Shown: one piece after another, positions 47,342 through 56,293 of the stretch
Position numbering within the stretch: the stretch's first letter is position 1
Layout of the letters: each line of letters opens with the position of its first letter
Origin: CAVSRC01 sp963730325
GTDB lineage: Bacteria; Pseudomonadota; Alphaproteobacteria; Rhizobiales; Kaistiaceae
Direction: 5' to 3'
DNA length: 64,000 bases
NCBI GenBank assembly: GCA_963730325.1
Contig: CAVSRC010000019.1
Coordinates: 372,001-436,000, forward strand
Position numbers and translations under genes: made by a program
Notes under the pieces: model-generated
Database searches by the model: none
Told to the model about the DNA's origin: nothing
What the model saw: the letters and a program-made list of their open reading frames with translations, nothing else

Positions 47342-48531
47342 CAGCGATCGACCTCCCCGAAGACGATGTCGAGCGAGGCCAGGATCGCGGTGACATCGGC
47401 GAGCATGTGGCCGCGCGTGATGTGATCCATGGCGGAGAGATGGGCGAAGCCCGGCGGCTTGATCTTGCAGCGATAGGGCTTGTTGGTGCCGTCGGCGACG
47501 AGATAGACGCCGAACTCGCCCTTGGGCGCCTCGACGGCGGCGTAAACCTCGCCGGCGGGAACGTGATAGCCCTCGGTGTAGAGCTTGAAGTGGTGGATGA
47601 GCGCCTCCATCGAGCGCTTCATCTCGCCGCGCTTCGGCGGCACCACCTTGCCGTCATCGGAGGTGACCGGCCCCTTGCCCTCCGGCTCGTTCAGCTTGGC
47701 GATGCACTGCTTCATGATCCTGATCGATTGGACCATCTCCTCCATGCGGATCAGGTAACGGTCGTAGCAGTCGCCGTTCTTGCCGATGGGGATGTCGAAA
47801 TCCATCTCCTCGTAGACCTCATAGGGCTGCGCCTTGCGCAGATCCCAGGCGGCGCCGGAACCGCGCACCATCACGCCCGAGAAGCCCCACTGCCAGGCTT
47901 CCTCCAGGCTGACCACGCCGATATCGACGTTGCGCTGCTTGAAGATGCGGTTGTCGGTGAGCAGCCCGTGAATGTCGTCGAGCACCTTGAGGAAGGGGTC
48001 GCAGAATTCGCCGATATCGTCGATGAGCTTCTGCGGCAGGTCCTGATGCACACCGCCAGGGCGGAAATAGGCCGCATGCATGCGGCTGCCGGAGGCGCGC
48101 TCGTAGAAGACCATCAGCTTCTCGCGCTCCTCGAAGCCCCACAGCGGCGGCGTCAGCGCGCCGACGTCGAGCGCGTGGGTGGTGACGTTGAGGAGATGGT
48201 TGAGCAGCCGGCCGATCTCGCAATAGAGAACGCGGATCAACTGGCCGCGGCGCGGCACGGCGATGCCGGTAAGCCTCTCCACCGCAAGCGCGAAGGCATG
48301 TTCCTGGTTCATCGGCGCGACATAATCGAGCCGATCGAAATAGGGCACGGCCTGGAGATAGGTCTTGTGCTCGATCAGCTTCTCGGTACCGCGATGGAGC
48401 AGTCCGATATGCGGGTCGACGCGCTCGACGATCTCGCCGTCGAGCTCGAGCACCAGACGCAGCACGCCATGGGCCGCCGGGTGCTGCGGCCCGAAATTGA
48501 TGTTGAAGGTGCGGACGTCGGTCTCAGACAT
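47341..48531 (-). CDS. nuoD: NADH-quinone oxidoreductase subunit D
   Basis: 396 residues from the ATG at 48531 (MSETDVRTFNINFGPQHPAAHG); upstream in-frame starts are not needed. This 49-kDa subunit shares the quinone site with NuoB. GPQHPAAHGVLRL, HIGLLHRGTEKL and YFDRLDYV are conserved, as is the C-terminal DIVFGEVDR. It is separate from nuoC, and the spacer to nuoC contains a four-helix-bundle gene and heptamer repeats. Confidence 0.97.
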   Translation of the reverse strand: MSETDVRTFNINFGPQHPAAHGVLRLVLELDGEIVERVDPHIGLLHRGTEKLIEHKTYLQAVPYFDRLDYVAPMNQEHAFALAVERLTGIAVPRRGQLIRVLYCEIGRLLNHLLNVTTHALDVGALTPPLWGFEEREKLMVFYERASGSRMHAAYFRPGGVHQDLPQKLIDDIGEFCDPFLKVLDDIHGLLTDNRIFKQRNVDIGVVSLEEAWQWGFSGVMVRGSGAAWDLRKAQPYEVYEEMDFDIPIGKNGDCYDRYLIRMEEMVQSIRIMKQCIAKLNEPEGKGPVTSDDGKVVPPKRGEMKRSMEALIHHFKLYTEGYHVPAGEVYAAVEAPKGEFGVYLVADGTNKPYRCKIKPPGFAHLSAMDHITRGHMLADVTAILASLDIVFGEVDR

Positions 48532-48588
48532 GGCAGTGAGCGGCCAATGGTGAATAGCACGCCGGAAGGCGGCGATCGGCAACAGCGC

Positions 48589-48616
48589 GCGAATAGCGAA
48601 TAGCGAATAGCGAATA
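48589..48616. repeat. Heptamer array, left arm (GCGAATA x4)
   Basis: Four perfect tandem copies of GCGAATA at 48589, 48596, 48603 and 48610, then GAAACGAG. It lies 57 bases upstream of nuoD and just past the four-helix gene's stop at 48630. The opposite arm at 49021-49048 carries the reverse complement. Confidence 0.9.
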
Positions 48617-48629
48617 GAAACGAGAATTC

Positions 48630-49011
48630 TTAGCCATCGGTCTGTCTGCGCTGAATTGACCGGATCAGTGAACGCAGCATCCTGCCGAGTTCGTCAGCCT
48701 TGTCGACCAGCGGTTTTGCATCCCGCTCCGGCACCAACTGCACCCGCACAGCGATCAGAAGGTGGGTCTCAAGCTCCTTCAGAGACCCCTGAGACATCCG
48801 CAGGAATTGAACGAATGCCCCACTATTCTCCCGACCGTGTCCTTCGGCAATGTTCGCCGCTATCGACACAGACGCTCGTCGGATCTGGCTCGTCATGCCG
48901 TAGACCTCGTCCTTCGGGAAGTCTGCCGTCAGCCGATAACAGCTTTCGGCCAGCGTCACGGCTTCCTGCCAGACTTTCAGATCACGGTATGAACTGATCC
49001 CTATCGCGCAT
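48630..49011 (-). CDS. Four-helix-bundle protein (23S rRNA IVP / S23 family), +1 frameshift near the start
   Basis: Coding sequence reads SYRDLKVWQEAVTLAESCYRL, then QIRRASVSIAANIAEGHGR, SGAFVQFLRMSQGSLKELE, the classic four-helix family found in 23S rRNA intervening sequences and as Avd in diversity-generating retroelements. No start codon fits this frame before SYRD. An ATG at 49011 behind AAGGAGG reads MRDRDQ and would join SYRD if one T in CAGTTCATA is removed (near 48989), giving 126 residues. It lies inside the nuo operon between nuoC and nuoD, with inverted heptamer arrays on both sides. Confidence 0.78.
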
Positions 49012-49020
49012 CCCTCCTTC

Positions 49021-49048
49021 TATTCGCTATTCGCTACTCACTATTCGC
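49021..49048. repeat. Heptamer array, right arm (TATTCGC x3, inverted)
   Basis: TATTCGC at 49021, 49028 and 49042, with a degenerate TACTCAC at 49035 and TACTTCGC following. This is the reverse complement of the left arm. The last copy runs into the nuoC stop codon (49048-49050). Confidence 0.85.
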
Positions 49049-49647
49049 TACTTCGCTTTCTCATCGCCCGGCAGCACGTATTCCGTGCCTTCCCAGGGCG
49101 AGAGGAAATCGAAATCGCGGAATTCCTGGGCGAGCTTCACCGGCTCGTAGACGACGCGCTTCTGCTCGTCGTCGTAGCGCACCTCGACATAGCCGGTAAG
49201 CGGAAAGTCCTTCCTCAGCGGATGTCCCTCGAAGCCGTAGTCGGTGAGGATGCGGCGCAGATCGGGGTGGCCGGTGAAGAGGATGCCGTAGAAATCGTAG
49301 GCTTCGCGCTCGAACCAGTCGGCGCCGGGAAAGACCGGCGTGATCGAGGGCACCGGCGTGGTTTCGTCGGTCGCGACCTTGATGCGGATGCGGATGTTCT
49401 GGCGGGGGCTGAGGAAATGATAGACCACGTCGAAGCGCTTCTCGCGCTGGGGCCAGTCCACCCCGCACACATCGGTCAGGTTGATGAAGGCGAGCCGCGG
49501 ATCGTCGCGCAGGAAGCGGACGAAGGGCACGATCTCGTTGGCCGCGACGGTGACGGTCAGCTCGCCGAAGGCCACATGCCAATCGGCGACGGCCTCGCCA
49601 CGCGTGGCCGCGATGTAGTCTCCGAGCTCCCTGAGTGTCTCGTCCAC
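49048..49647 (-). CDS. nuoC: NADH-quinone oxidoreductase subunit C
   Basis: 199 residues from a GTG at 49647 (VDETLRELGDYI); no ATG fits. The 30-kDa subunit signature is ADWFEREAYDFYGILFTGHPDLRRILTDYGFEGHPLRKDFPL, in the peripheral arm. The last codons (GDEKAK, stop TAG) lie in the heptamer array of the adjacent insertion, so the array may have formed at the end of nuoC. Confidence 0.95.
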   Translation of the reverse strand: MDETLRELGDYIAATRGEAVADWHVAFGELTVTVAANEIVPFVRFLRDDPRLAFINLTDVCGVDWPQREKRFDVVYHFLSPRQNIRIRIKVATDETTPVPSITPVFPGADWFEREAYDFYGILFTGHPDLRRILTDYGFEGHPLRKDFPLTGYVEVRYDDEQKRVVYEPVKLAQEFRDFDFLSPWEGTEYVLPGDEKAK

Positions 49648-49669
49648 GACCCCGGTCCCCCTGACCGCT

Positions 49670-50230
49670 CTAGCGTTCGATCGTCCCGGTGCGCCGGATC
49701 TTCTTCTGCAGGAGAAGGACGCCGTAGACCAGGGCCTCGGCGGTCGGCGGACAGCCGGGCACGTAGATATCGACCGGAACAATGCGGTCGCACCCGCGCA
49801 CGACCGAATAGGAATAGTGGTAGTAGCCGCCGCCGTTGGCGCACGAGCCCATCGAGATGACGTAGCGCGGCTCCGGCATCTGGTCGTAGACCTTGCGCAG
49901 CGCCGGCGCCATCTTGTTGGTCAGCGTGCCGGCGACGATCATCACGTCCGACTGGCGCGGGCTGGCGCGCGGCGCGAAGCCGAAGCGCTCGACGTCGTAG
50001 CGCGGCATCGAGGCCTGCATCATCTCGACGGCGCAGCAGGCCAGACCGAAGGTCATCCACATCAGCGAGCCGGTGCGCGCCCAGGTGATCAGATCGTCGG
50101 TGGCGGTGACCAGAAAGCCCTTGTCGGCGAGCTCGTTGTTGATCTCGACGAAATAGGGGTCCTGGTTCCGCTGCAGCGGGCGGCCGGCAGTATCGACCAG
50201 CGGCTTGTCGGCGGGCGCGGTCAATCCCAT
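49670..50230 (-). CDS. nuoB: NADH-quinone oxidoreductase subunit B
   Basis: 186 residues from the ATG at 50230, where a GGGAGCG site is well placed; an ATG at 50251 would overlap nuoA more. The 4Fe-4S cluster N2 ligands are in GLACCAVEMM, SMGSCANGG and VPGCPPTAEAL. N2 reduces the quinone. It overlaps the nuoA stop by ten bases and is followed by nuoC. Confidence 0.97.
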   Translation of the reverse strand: MGLTAPADKPLVDTAGRPLQRNQDPYFVEINNELADKGFLVTATDDLITWARTGSLMWMTFGLACCAVEMMQASMPRYDVERFGFAPRASPRQSDVMIVAGTLTNKMAPALRKVYDQMPEPRYVISMGSCANGGGYYHYSYSVVRGCDRIVPVDIYVPGCPPTAEALVYGVLLLQKKIRRTGTIER

Positions 50231-50586
50231 TCGAGCGCTCCCTTGCGCCACTCATAGATGAAACCGATGGTCAGCACGCCGAGAAAGACCATCATCGACC
50301 AGAAACCCGCCCAGCCGAGCGCGCCGAAGGACACCGCCCAGGGGAACAGGAAGGCCACTTCGAGGTCGAAGATGATGAACAGGATGGCGACCAGGTAGAA
50401 GCGGATGTCGAACTGCATGCGCGCGTCGTCGAACGCGGCAAAGCCGCACTCATAGGCCGACAGCTTCTCCGGATCGGGGCTCTTGTAGGCGATGATGAAG
50501 GGGGCAACGAGAAGCGCCAGTCCGATGATCGCCGCGATGCCCATGAACACCACGACCGGCAAATAGGCACTCAACAGGCTTTCCAT
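50221..50586 (-). CDS. nuoA: NADH-quinone oxidoreductase subunit A
   Basis: 121 residues with three membrane helices and the conserved loop KLSAYECGFAAFDDARMQFDIRFYLVAILFIIFDLEVAFLFPW. It forms part of the quinone chamber gate. It is the first gene of the operon; the promoter should lie in 50587-50780, but no clear element was seen. Confidence 0.97.
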   Translation of the reverse strand: MESLLSAYLPVVVFMGIAAIIGLALLVAPFIIAYKSPDPEKLSAYECGFAAFDDARMQFDIRFYLVAILFIIFDLEVAFLFPWAVSFGALGWAGFWSMMVFLGVLTIGFIYEWRKGALEWD

Positions 50587-50874
50587 TCTGCTCTCCGGTC
50601 GCCGCGGCCCAAATCGCCCGCGGACCCCGCCCCAGCATCAACTTATCGCGCTGCAGCATAACGACAAGGCCGCCCCCTGCCTAGCCGACTGCCGCCAATT
50701 TCGGCCCCACCCTGTAAGGGTTTCAGACCGGGAAGAACGTGCCGGAGGCTTAACCGAGCAGGCGCGGAGTCGCAAGTCACAATGGCCGGCGCGATCACCG
50801 CAATTCCGGCCACCTCTCGTTGCAATCGCCCCGTCGCAAACCTACCATCCGCGGCGGCGAGCGGAGGGGCGGCC

Positions 50875-51336
50875 ATGAGCTACGTCAACAGCGTGTTGCA
50901 GCCGGGCGAGACATTGATCTATCGCGGCAAGCTCCACTGGATCATCTACGGCTCGGCCGTCTTCGCGGCGATCGTGGCCGTGGCGCTTGCGGCCGTGGCC
51001 CGGGCGGTGCCTCCGGACTTGGCGCCGGTGGCCTGGATCGCCGCAGCAATCGCGCTTGCGATCGCGCTGTTTTCGGCGGTGCGGGCGTGGTTCGACCAGT
51101 GGATCACGGAGATCGCGGTCACCAGTCTCAGGGTGATCTACAAGAAGGGCTTCATCCGGCGCCATACGGCCGAGATGAACATGGACAAGGTCGAGTCGGT
51201 GACGGTCGACCAGCCGCTCTGGGGGCGCCTGCTGGGCTACGGCACGGTGCATGTGATGGGCACCGGCGAAGGCATCGAGCACCTGAACCGGATCGACCGC
51301 CCGGTCGCGCTGCGCAACGCCATCGTCGCCCGCTGA
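50875..51336 (+). CDS. Bacterial PH-domain membrane protein
   Basis: 153 residues from the ATG at 50875, preceded by GCGGAGGGG. The start SYVNSVLQPGETLIYRGKLHW and the later TSLRVIYKKGFIRRHTAEMNMDKVESVTVDQPLWGRLLGYGTVHV form a bacterial PH (bPH2, YdbS-like) domain. Two membrane segments lie between (about 24-70). Such proteins are membrane-linked and of unknown role. It is divergent from nuoA and adjoins the copy of the tRNA-Asp end at 51376. Confidence 0.82.
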   Translation: MSYVNSVLQPGETLIYRGKLHWIIYGSAVFAAIVAVALAAVARAVPPDLAPVAWIAAAIALAIALFSAVRAWFDQWITEIAVTSLRVIYKKGFIRRHTAEMNMDKVESVTVDQPLWGRLLGYGTVHVMGTGEGIEHLNRIDRPVALRNAIVAR

Positions 51337-51375
51337 AGAGCCGGCCGGGCGGATAGGTCCGTGGGCTGAAAACCC

Positions 51376-51392
51376 GGCGGGAGCGACGGGGC
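51376..51392. repeat. Copy of the tRNA-Asp 3' end (attachment-site-like)
   Basis: GGCGGGAGCGACGGGGC is identical to 55884-55900, the 3' end of tRNA-Asp (including part of CCA), in the same orientation. After one mismatch, CGA also agrees. The two copies flank 4.5 kb that contains only the RND efflux pair, as expected if that segment entered at the tRNA gene. Confidence 0.8.
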
Positions 51393-51480
51393 CCGAGCGG
51401 CGCCACACGCGCACAACCGAACCCTGCCCGGCCACGCAACGACGCCGTGTTCCGAGTTCGCGGGACCGCCAAGGCTCGTC

Positions 51481-54400
51481 CTAGGCGTCGGCCGCGGCGG
51501 TTTCCTGCGCCGTCGGGCGCGCGCTGCGGTCGGGCGGCGTCGCGCGGAACCAAACCACGTAGAGCGCCGGCAGGAAGAGCAGTGTCAGGGCGGTCGCGCC
51601 CGCGAGACCGCCGGATATGGCGTAGGCCATCGGTCCCCAGAACACGTCCGACATGATCGGGATCATGCCCAGTATCGCCGCTGAGGCGGTGAGCAGGATC
51701 GGCCGCATGCGATGCTCGGTCGCCTCGACCACCGCGTCCCATGTGCCCATGCCCTGGCCGTGATTGTATTCGATGCGGTCGACGAGGATGACTGAGTTGC
51801 GAACGATCATGCCGGTGAGCGCGATGACGCCGAGGATGGCGACAAAGCCGAGCGGCGTGTGGGTGGTCAGCATTGCCACGACTATGCCGATCAGCCCGAG
51901 TGGCGCCACGCTGAGCACGAGGAACAGCCGCGAGAAGCTCTGCAGCTGGATCATCAAGATAATCAGGATGACCGACAGCATGAGCGGGACCACCGCGACA
52001 ACCGAGGCGGTGCTCTGGCCGCTCTTTTCCTCGGTGCCGCCGATTTCGATCTTGGCGCCGGCCGGCAATGTATTCCGGATCTCGGTGATCACCGGTTCCA
52101 GCAGCTTCGCAACCGTCGGCGCTTCCAGTCCGGGCGCCGGCGCCGCCTGCACCGTGATCGTCGGTAGCCGGTCGCGCCGCCAGATATAGGATTCGTCGAT
52201 GGTGTAGTCGATGTCGGCGACGTCGCTCAGCGGTACCGACGCGCCACTCGGCAGGTTGAGCTGAAGCCGGCGCAGTGTTTCCAGCGACAGTTTGTCGATA
52301 TTGGCCGCGCGTCCGACCACATCGACGAGATAGATGCTGTCGCGAATCTGGGTGACCTCGGCGCCGTTCAACACCGCATAGAGCTGGTTCGAGATCGCGT
52401 TGCTGCTGAGGCCAAGCTGACGGGCGCGGTTCTGATTGACGTTGAGTCGGACGGTCTTGGCCTTTTCCATCCAGTTGAAGTTGACCAGTACCGCGTCGCC
52501 GGAGGTGCGAATGGCGCTCGCCACCTGTTCGGCGATCGTCCGGGTCGCATCGAGAGTCGTCGCGCTGATGCGGTACTGCACCGGCCAGCCGACTGGCGGT
52601 CCAAGTTCCAGCCGCGCCACGCGCCCTGTCAGGTCGTGGTTAGCCTCGAGTGCAGCCGTCAGCTTGTCTTGCAGCCGGTCGCGCGCGTCGAGGTCCTTTC
52701 CGACGATGACCATCTGAGCGATGAAGTCGTTGTCGCCCTGGACGTCGAGCGGCAGATAGAATCGCACCGCACCGCCGCCGACATAGGCGGAATAGCTGGC
52801 GACGTCCTGATTGCCCTCGATCAGCTTCTCGACGTCCTTGACGGCTGCCGCCGTGGCGTAGATCGAGGAACTCGACGGCAGGATCAGCGTGACAAGCAGC
52901 TCCGGCCGATCGGAGGCCGGAAAGAACTGCCGCTGCACGTAGTTCTGTCCAAACAGCGCCATGACGAAGAGCGCGAGCGTCACGGCGATGGTGAGGTAGC
53001 GGTAGCGCATGCAGAACGTAAGCATGCGCACGAACGTCCGCATCACGCGACCGGGGCCCTTCTCGCCCTTCTTCTTCATCGTGTCCGGCAGCACCGTCAT
53101 GCCGATCACCGGCGAGAAGATCACCGCGACGAACCATGACGCGATTAGCGCGATCCCCACTACCTGAAAAAGGGAAATCGTGTATTGGCCCACGCTGCTC
53201 TTGGCCAGCCCGATGGGCAGGAAGCCGGCGATGGTCACCAGCGTGCCGGTCAGCATCGGAAAGGCCGTCGAGACATATGCATAGCTCGCCGCCTGGATCT
53301 TTGCGACGCCCGCTTCGATCCGTGACACCATCGATTCGATGGTGATCATGGCGTCGTCGACGAGCAGGCCCAGCGAGATGACCAGGGCACCCAGCGAAAT
53401 GCGCTGCAGCGTGATGCCGAGATAGTCCATCGCCAGGAAGACGATGGCGAGCACCAGCGGAATCGAGATGGCCACCACGAGTCCGGCCCTGAGGCCGAGA
53501 CTGAGGAAGCTGATGACCAGGACGATGGCGACCGCTTCATAGAGCGCGTCGGTAAAGCCGCCGATCGCCTTGCGCACCACGTCCGGCTGATCCGACACCT
53601 GGACCAGGTCGATGCCGATCGGGAATTGCTGCTGCATCTTCGACGCCACGGCGCTCAGGCTGTCGCCAAACACCAGATTGTTCCCGCCATCGCTCATCGA
53701 CACGCCGATGCCGATCGCCGGCTTGCCGTTGACCACGAACTCCTTGGTTGGCGGATCGACATAGCCGTGGGTAATCTGGGCGAGCTGGGTGAGTTTGTAG
53801 AACGTGCCGCCGATGTAGAGGTTGATGCTCTGCAGGCTCTGGATATCGGTCAGCGCACCGGAGACTTCGATTAGGATCTCGTCGTTCTGGGTGGTGATGA
53901 CGCCCGCCGGCGTGACGGTGTTCTGGTTGGCGATCGCTTGCAGCACTTGGCTGACATTGAGGTCGAGGGCCGCCAGCTGCTGTGGCGAGAAGTTGAGGTA
54001 ATACTTCTCTTCCTGCTGCCCGAAAATCGTCACCTTGCCGACGTCGGTGGCGCTCAGGAACGCCGCCTTGGCGGTCTCCGCGAAGTCCCGCGCCTGCCGC
54101 CAGCTGAAGCCGTCGAATGTGATGCCGTAGATGACGCCGTAGACGTCGCCGAATTCGTCGTTGAAATAGGGGCCGACGACACCGGAAGGCAGCTGCGATT
54201 CGATGTCGGAGACTTTCTTGCGTACCTGATACCAGGCGTCCGGAACTTCCGACGGCGGCGTCGAATCCTTCAGGTCTACATAGGTCACCGACTTTCCGGG
54301 CGTCACGTAGCTGCGCAACACGTTGAGATTAGGGGTCTCCTCGAGCTTCTCCTCGATCGTGTTGGTGACCTCGTTCATCGTGTCGACGAGCGTCGCGCCC

Positions 54401-54564
54401 GGCCAACCGGCCGAGACGACCATGGTGCCGACCGCGAAGGACGGATCCTCCTCGCGCCCGAGTTTGGCGTAGGAGAACGCCCCGGTGAGCACTACGACGA
54501 TCATGAAGAAGAGGATGAGCGGGCGATGACGAATAGCCCACTCGGAAAGGTTCAGGCCCTTCAT
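51481..54564 (-). CDS. RND efflux transporter permease (HAE1-type)
   Basis: 1027 residues, full length for an AcrB-like inner-membrane pump with 12 helices and two large periplasmic loops. The proton-relay acids are in GLLVDDAMITIE, and the ISLGALVISLG helix is typical. The final cytoplasmic tail is short. The start at 54564 overlaps the adaptor stop by four bases. It uses proton flow to expel drugs or solvents. No TolC gene is adjacent, so an outer-membrane partner must be elsewhere. It lies inside a segment bounded by tRNA-Asp and its partial copy. Confidence 0.94.
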   Translation of the reverse strand: MKGLNLSEWAIRHRPLILFFMIVVVLTGAFSYAKLGREEDPSFAVGTMVVSAGWPGATLVDTMNEVTNTIEEKLEETPNLNVLRSYVTPGKSVTYVDLKDSTPPSEVPDAWYQVRKKVSDIESQLPSGVVGPYFNDEFGDVYGVIYGITFDGFSWRQARDFAETAKAAFLSATDVGKVTIFGQQEEKYYLNFSPQQLAALDLNVSQVLQAIANQNTVTPAGVITTQNDEILIEVSGALTDIQSLQSINLYIGGTFYKLTQLAQITHGYVDPPTKEFVVNGKPAIGIGVSMSDGGNNLVFGDSLSAVASKMQQQFPIGIDLVQVSDQPDVVRKAIGGFTDALYEAVAIVLVISFLSLGLRAGLVVAISIPLVLAIVFLAMDYLGITLQRISLGALVISLGLLVDDAMITIESMVSRIEAGVAKIQAASYAYVSTAFPMLTGTLVTIAGFLPIGLAKSSVGQYTISLFQVVGIALIASWFVAVIFSPVIGMTVLPDTMKKKGEKGPGRVMRTFVRMLTFCMRYRYLTIAVTLALFVMALFGQNYVQRQFFPASDRPELLVTLILPSSSSIYATAAAVKDVEKLIEGNQDVASYSAYVGGGAVRFYLPLDVQGDNDFIAQMVIVGKDLDARDRLQDKLTAALEANHDLTGRVARLELGPPVGWPVQYRISATTLDATRTIAEQVASAIRTSGDAVLVNFNWMEKAKTVRLNVNQNRARQLGLSSNAISNQLYAVLNGAEVTQIRDSIYLVDVVGRAANIDKLSLETLRRLQLNLPSGASVPLSDVADIDYTIDESYIWRRDRLPTITVQAAPAPGLEAPTVAKLLEPVITEIRNTLPAGAKIEIGGTEEKSGQSTASVVAVVPLMLSVILIILMIQLQSFSRLFLVLSVAPLGLIGIVVAMLTTHTPLGFVAILGVIALTGMIVRNSVILVDRIEYNHGQGMGTWDAVVEATEHRMRPILLTASAAILGMIPIMSDVFWGPMAYAISGGLAGATALTLLFLPALYVVWFRATPPDRSARPTAQETAAADA

Positions 54565-55646
54565 TGGGCGGCGACCTTTTCCGGCGTCACCTTCTGCCCG
54601 TCGACCAGGGAATTGACGCCGGCGATGACGACGAGGTCGCCCTTGTCGAGGCCGGACTGGATGAAGATGGCGTCGCTGTCGTAGCGCGAGACCTTGACCG
54701 GCTTGGTGTGCACGGTCCCGTCCACACCCACCACCCAGACTTCCGGCGAGTCGCCCGTGGTCAGCAGCGCAGTTGCCGGCAGCTTCGTCAGCACCTCGTC
54801 CTGGCCCTGCGCGCGGCCGTTGACGAGCGCGCCCAGGCGAAACGCTGCGGGTGGGTTGGTCAGGCCGACGCGGACCGTGTAGGTGCCGGTCGTGGGATCC
54901 GCGCTGGGCGATATCTGGCGCACGGCACCGCCCGTCTTGACGGAAGGATCCTGTTGCAGGCTGACCTCGACCGGGATGCCGATCTTGGCGGCTCCGGCGA
55001 CGCGCGCGGAGACCGAGAAGACCGCGTCGAGGTCCGCCGTCTGCGCGATGTCGACGATCATCTGGCCGGCGGAAACCACCTGTCCCGGATCGGCGCCCGT
55101 CTGGGTGACCGAGCCCGCCACCGGCGCTTTCAGCGTGGCGTAGGCGAGCTGGCTCTCCGCAAGGCGCTGGTTGGCTTGCGCGCTGGCGAGGCTCGCCTGG
55201 GCGCTCTGCAGGGCCTGAAGCGCCTGATTGTAGGCGTCCTGGGTGATGACGGCCTGCGCAAGCAGCTTCTTCATCGCTGCTTCCTTCGGCGCCGCTTGAT
55301 CGACGCTCGCCTGGGCCGAGCTGACGGCGGCCTTGGCCGCATCGAGCTGGTTCTGCAGGTCGGTGGTGTCGAGGTTGGCGATCAGATCGCCGATCTTGAC
55401 GACATCGCCGACGCCCACGGCGCGCGATGCCATGCGCCCGCCGACGAGAAACCCGACGCTTGCGGTGTTGCGTGCAGCGATCGTGCCGCTGCCGGCGGCG
55501 ACAAGGGGATAGTTCTGCGGGTTGGCCTCGACGACGAGGGCCGTGCGCGGCGGCGCGGGAGGCTCGTCCTTCTTCTGGCAGCCGGCCACGGCAAGCAAAA
55601 GGACGACCACAACGACATGTGCGACCGCGCTCATCGGTCTTGGCAT
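54561..55646 (-). CDS. RND periplasmic adaptor (membrane fusion) lipoprotein
   Basis: 361 residues from the ATG at 55646; an ATG at 55634 is the alternative. A lipobox (LLLAVAGC) follows a short signal peptide, so it is lipid-anchored. HlyD/AcrA-type parts follow: a biotinyl-lipoyl-like strand (RMASRAVGVGDVVKIGDLIANL), a coiled-coil hairpin (LQNQLDAAKAAVSSAQASVDQ and the repeat QALQSAQASLASAQANQRL), and a beta barrel. It links the pump to an outer-membrane channel. It forms one operon with the permease. Confidence 0.93.
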   Translation of the reverse strand: MPRPMSAVAHVVVVVLLLAVAGCQKKDEPPAPPRTALVVEANPQNYPLVAAGSGTIAARNTASVGFLVGGRMASRAVGVGDVVKIGDLIANLDTTDLQNQLDAAKAAVSSAQASVDQAAPKEAAMKKLLAQAVITQDAYNQALQALQSAQASLASAQANQRLAESQLAYATLKAPVAGSVTQTGADPGQVVSAGQMIVDIAQTADLDAVFSVSARVAGAAKIGIPVEVSLQQDPSVKTGGAVRQISPSADPTTGTYTVRVGLTNPPAAFRLGALVNGRAQGQDEVLTKLPATALLTTGDSPEVWVVGVDGTVHTKPVKVSRYDSDAIFIQSGLDKGDLVVIAGVNSLVDGQKVTPEKVAAQ

Positions 55647-55882
55647 TGGGTCCCCCCCTTGGCCATAGAAAAGCTCCGGCTTCGCGAAGGGTAGCCGGAA
55701 GCCAAGCCTATGGAAACCCTAGGGCTCCGACATCCCACGGACGTCGGCGGGGAACGGTTGGGGCCGTAGTGCCGATCGGCAGCGCATTTAGGGAACCGGC
55801 CCGCAAGGCGAACAGCGCCGGCCAGCAAGGTCGCGGCGGGCCAAAACCCGGTGTAACAAGGGATCAATGTGAGCGAATGAAC

Positions 55883-55959
55883 TGGCGGGAGCGACGGGGC
55901 TCGAACCCGCGACCTCCGGCGTGACAGGCCGGCACTCTAACCAACTGAGCTACGCCCCC
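55883..55959 (-). tRNA. tRNA-Asp (GTC)
   Basis: 77 bases on the minus strand. The acceptor stem is GGGGGCG/CGCTCCC with G discriminator and encoded CCA. The D-arm is GCTCAGTTGGTTAGAGT, the anticodon loop is CTGTCAC (GTC) and the T-loop TTCGAGC. Its 3' end is duplicated at 51376, with the RND pump between. Confidence 0.97.
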
Positions 55960-56075
55960 GCGGGCGTTTTGGCGCCTCAAGCGGCGCGCCGGCAGGAGTT
56001 AAGCGAGCCCCCCCGCCAAGTCAAGGATTTGTCAGGCCCAGGTGACCGAAATCGCCCGCCCGCCGCACGGCGGGA

Positions 56076-56151
56076 TGGTGGGCGGTGAGAGGCTCGAACT
56101 CCCGACATCCACGGTGTAAACGTGGCGCTCTACCAACTGAGCTAACCGCCC
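56076..56151 (-). tRNA. tRNA-Val (TAC)
   Basis: 76 bases on the minus strand. The acceptor stem is GGGCGGT/ACCGCCC, with A discriminator and encoded CCA. The anticodon loop is TTTACAC (TAC) on CCACG/CGTGG. It lies between hupB and tRNA-Asp, the common order in this group. Confidence 0.97.
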
Positions 56152-56293
56152 GTCTCTCGCGCCAGCATTTAGATGGGCGAGGCCCGGCCTTGCAAGCCGG
56201 TTTGGCCCGGCTCGCGGCCCGCCCTGCCCCCGCCAGCAAAGACGAGGCCCCGCGCGAGGCGCGGGGCCTGTCGAGAAACTGGCTTGTCGCCGG

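Noticed and set aside
48589..49050. The GCGAATA repeats as a CRISPR array
   Set aside because: The units are seven bases, directly tandem with no spacers, and inverted on the other side of a gene. No cas gene is near.
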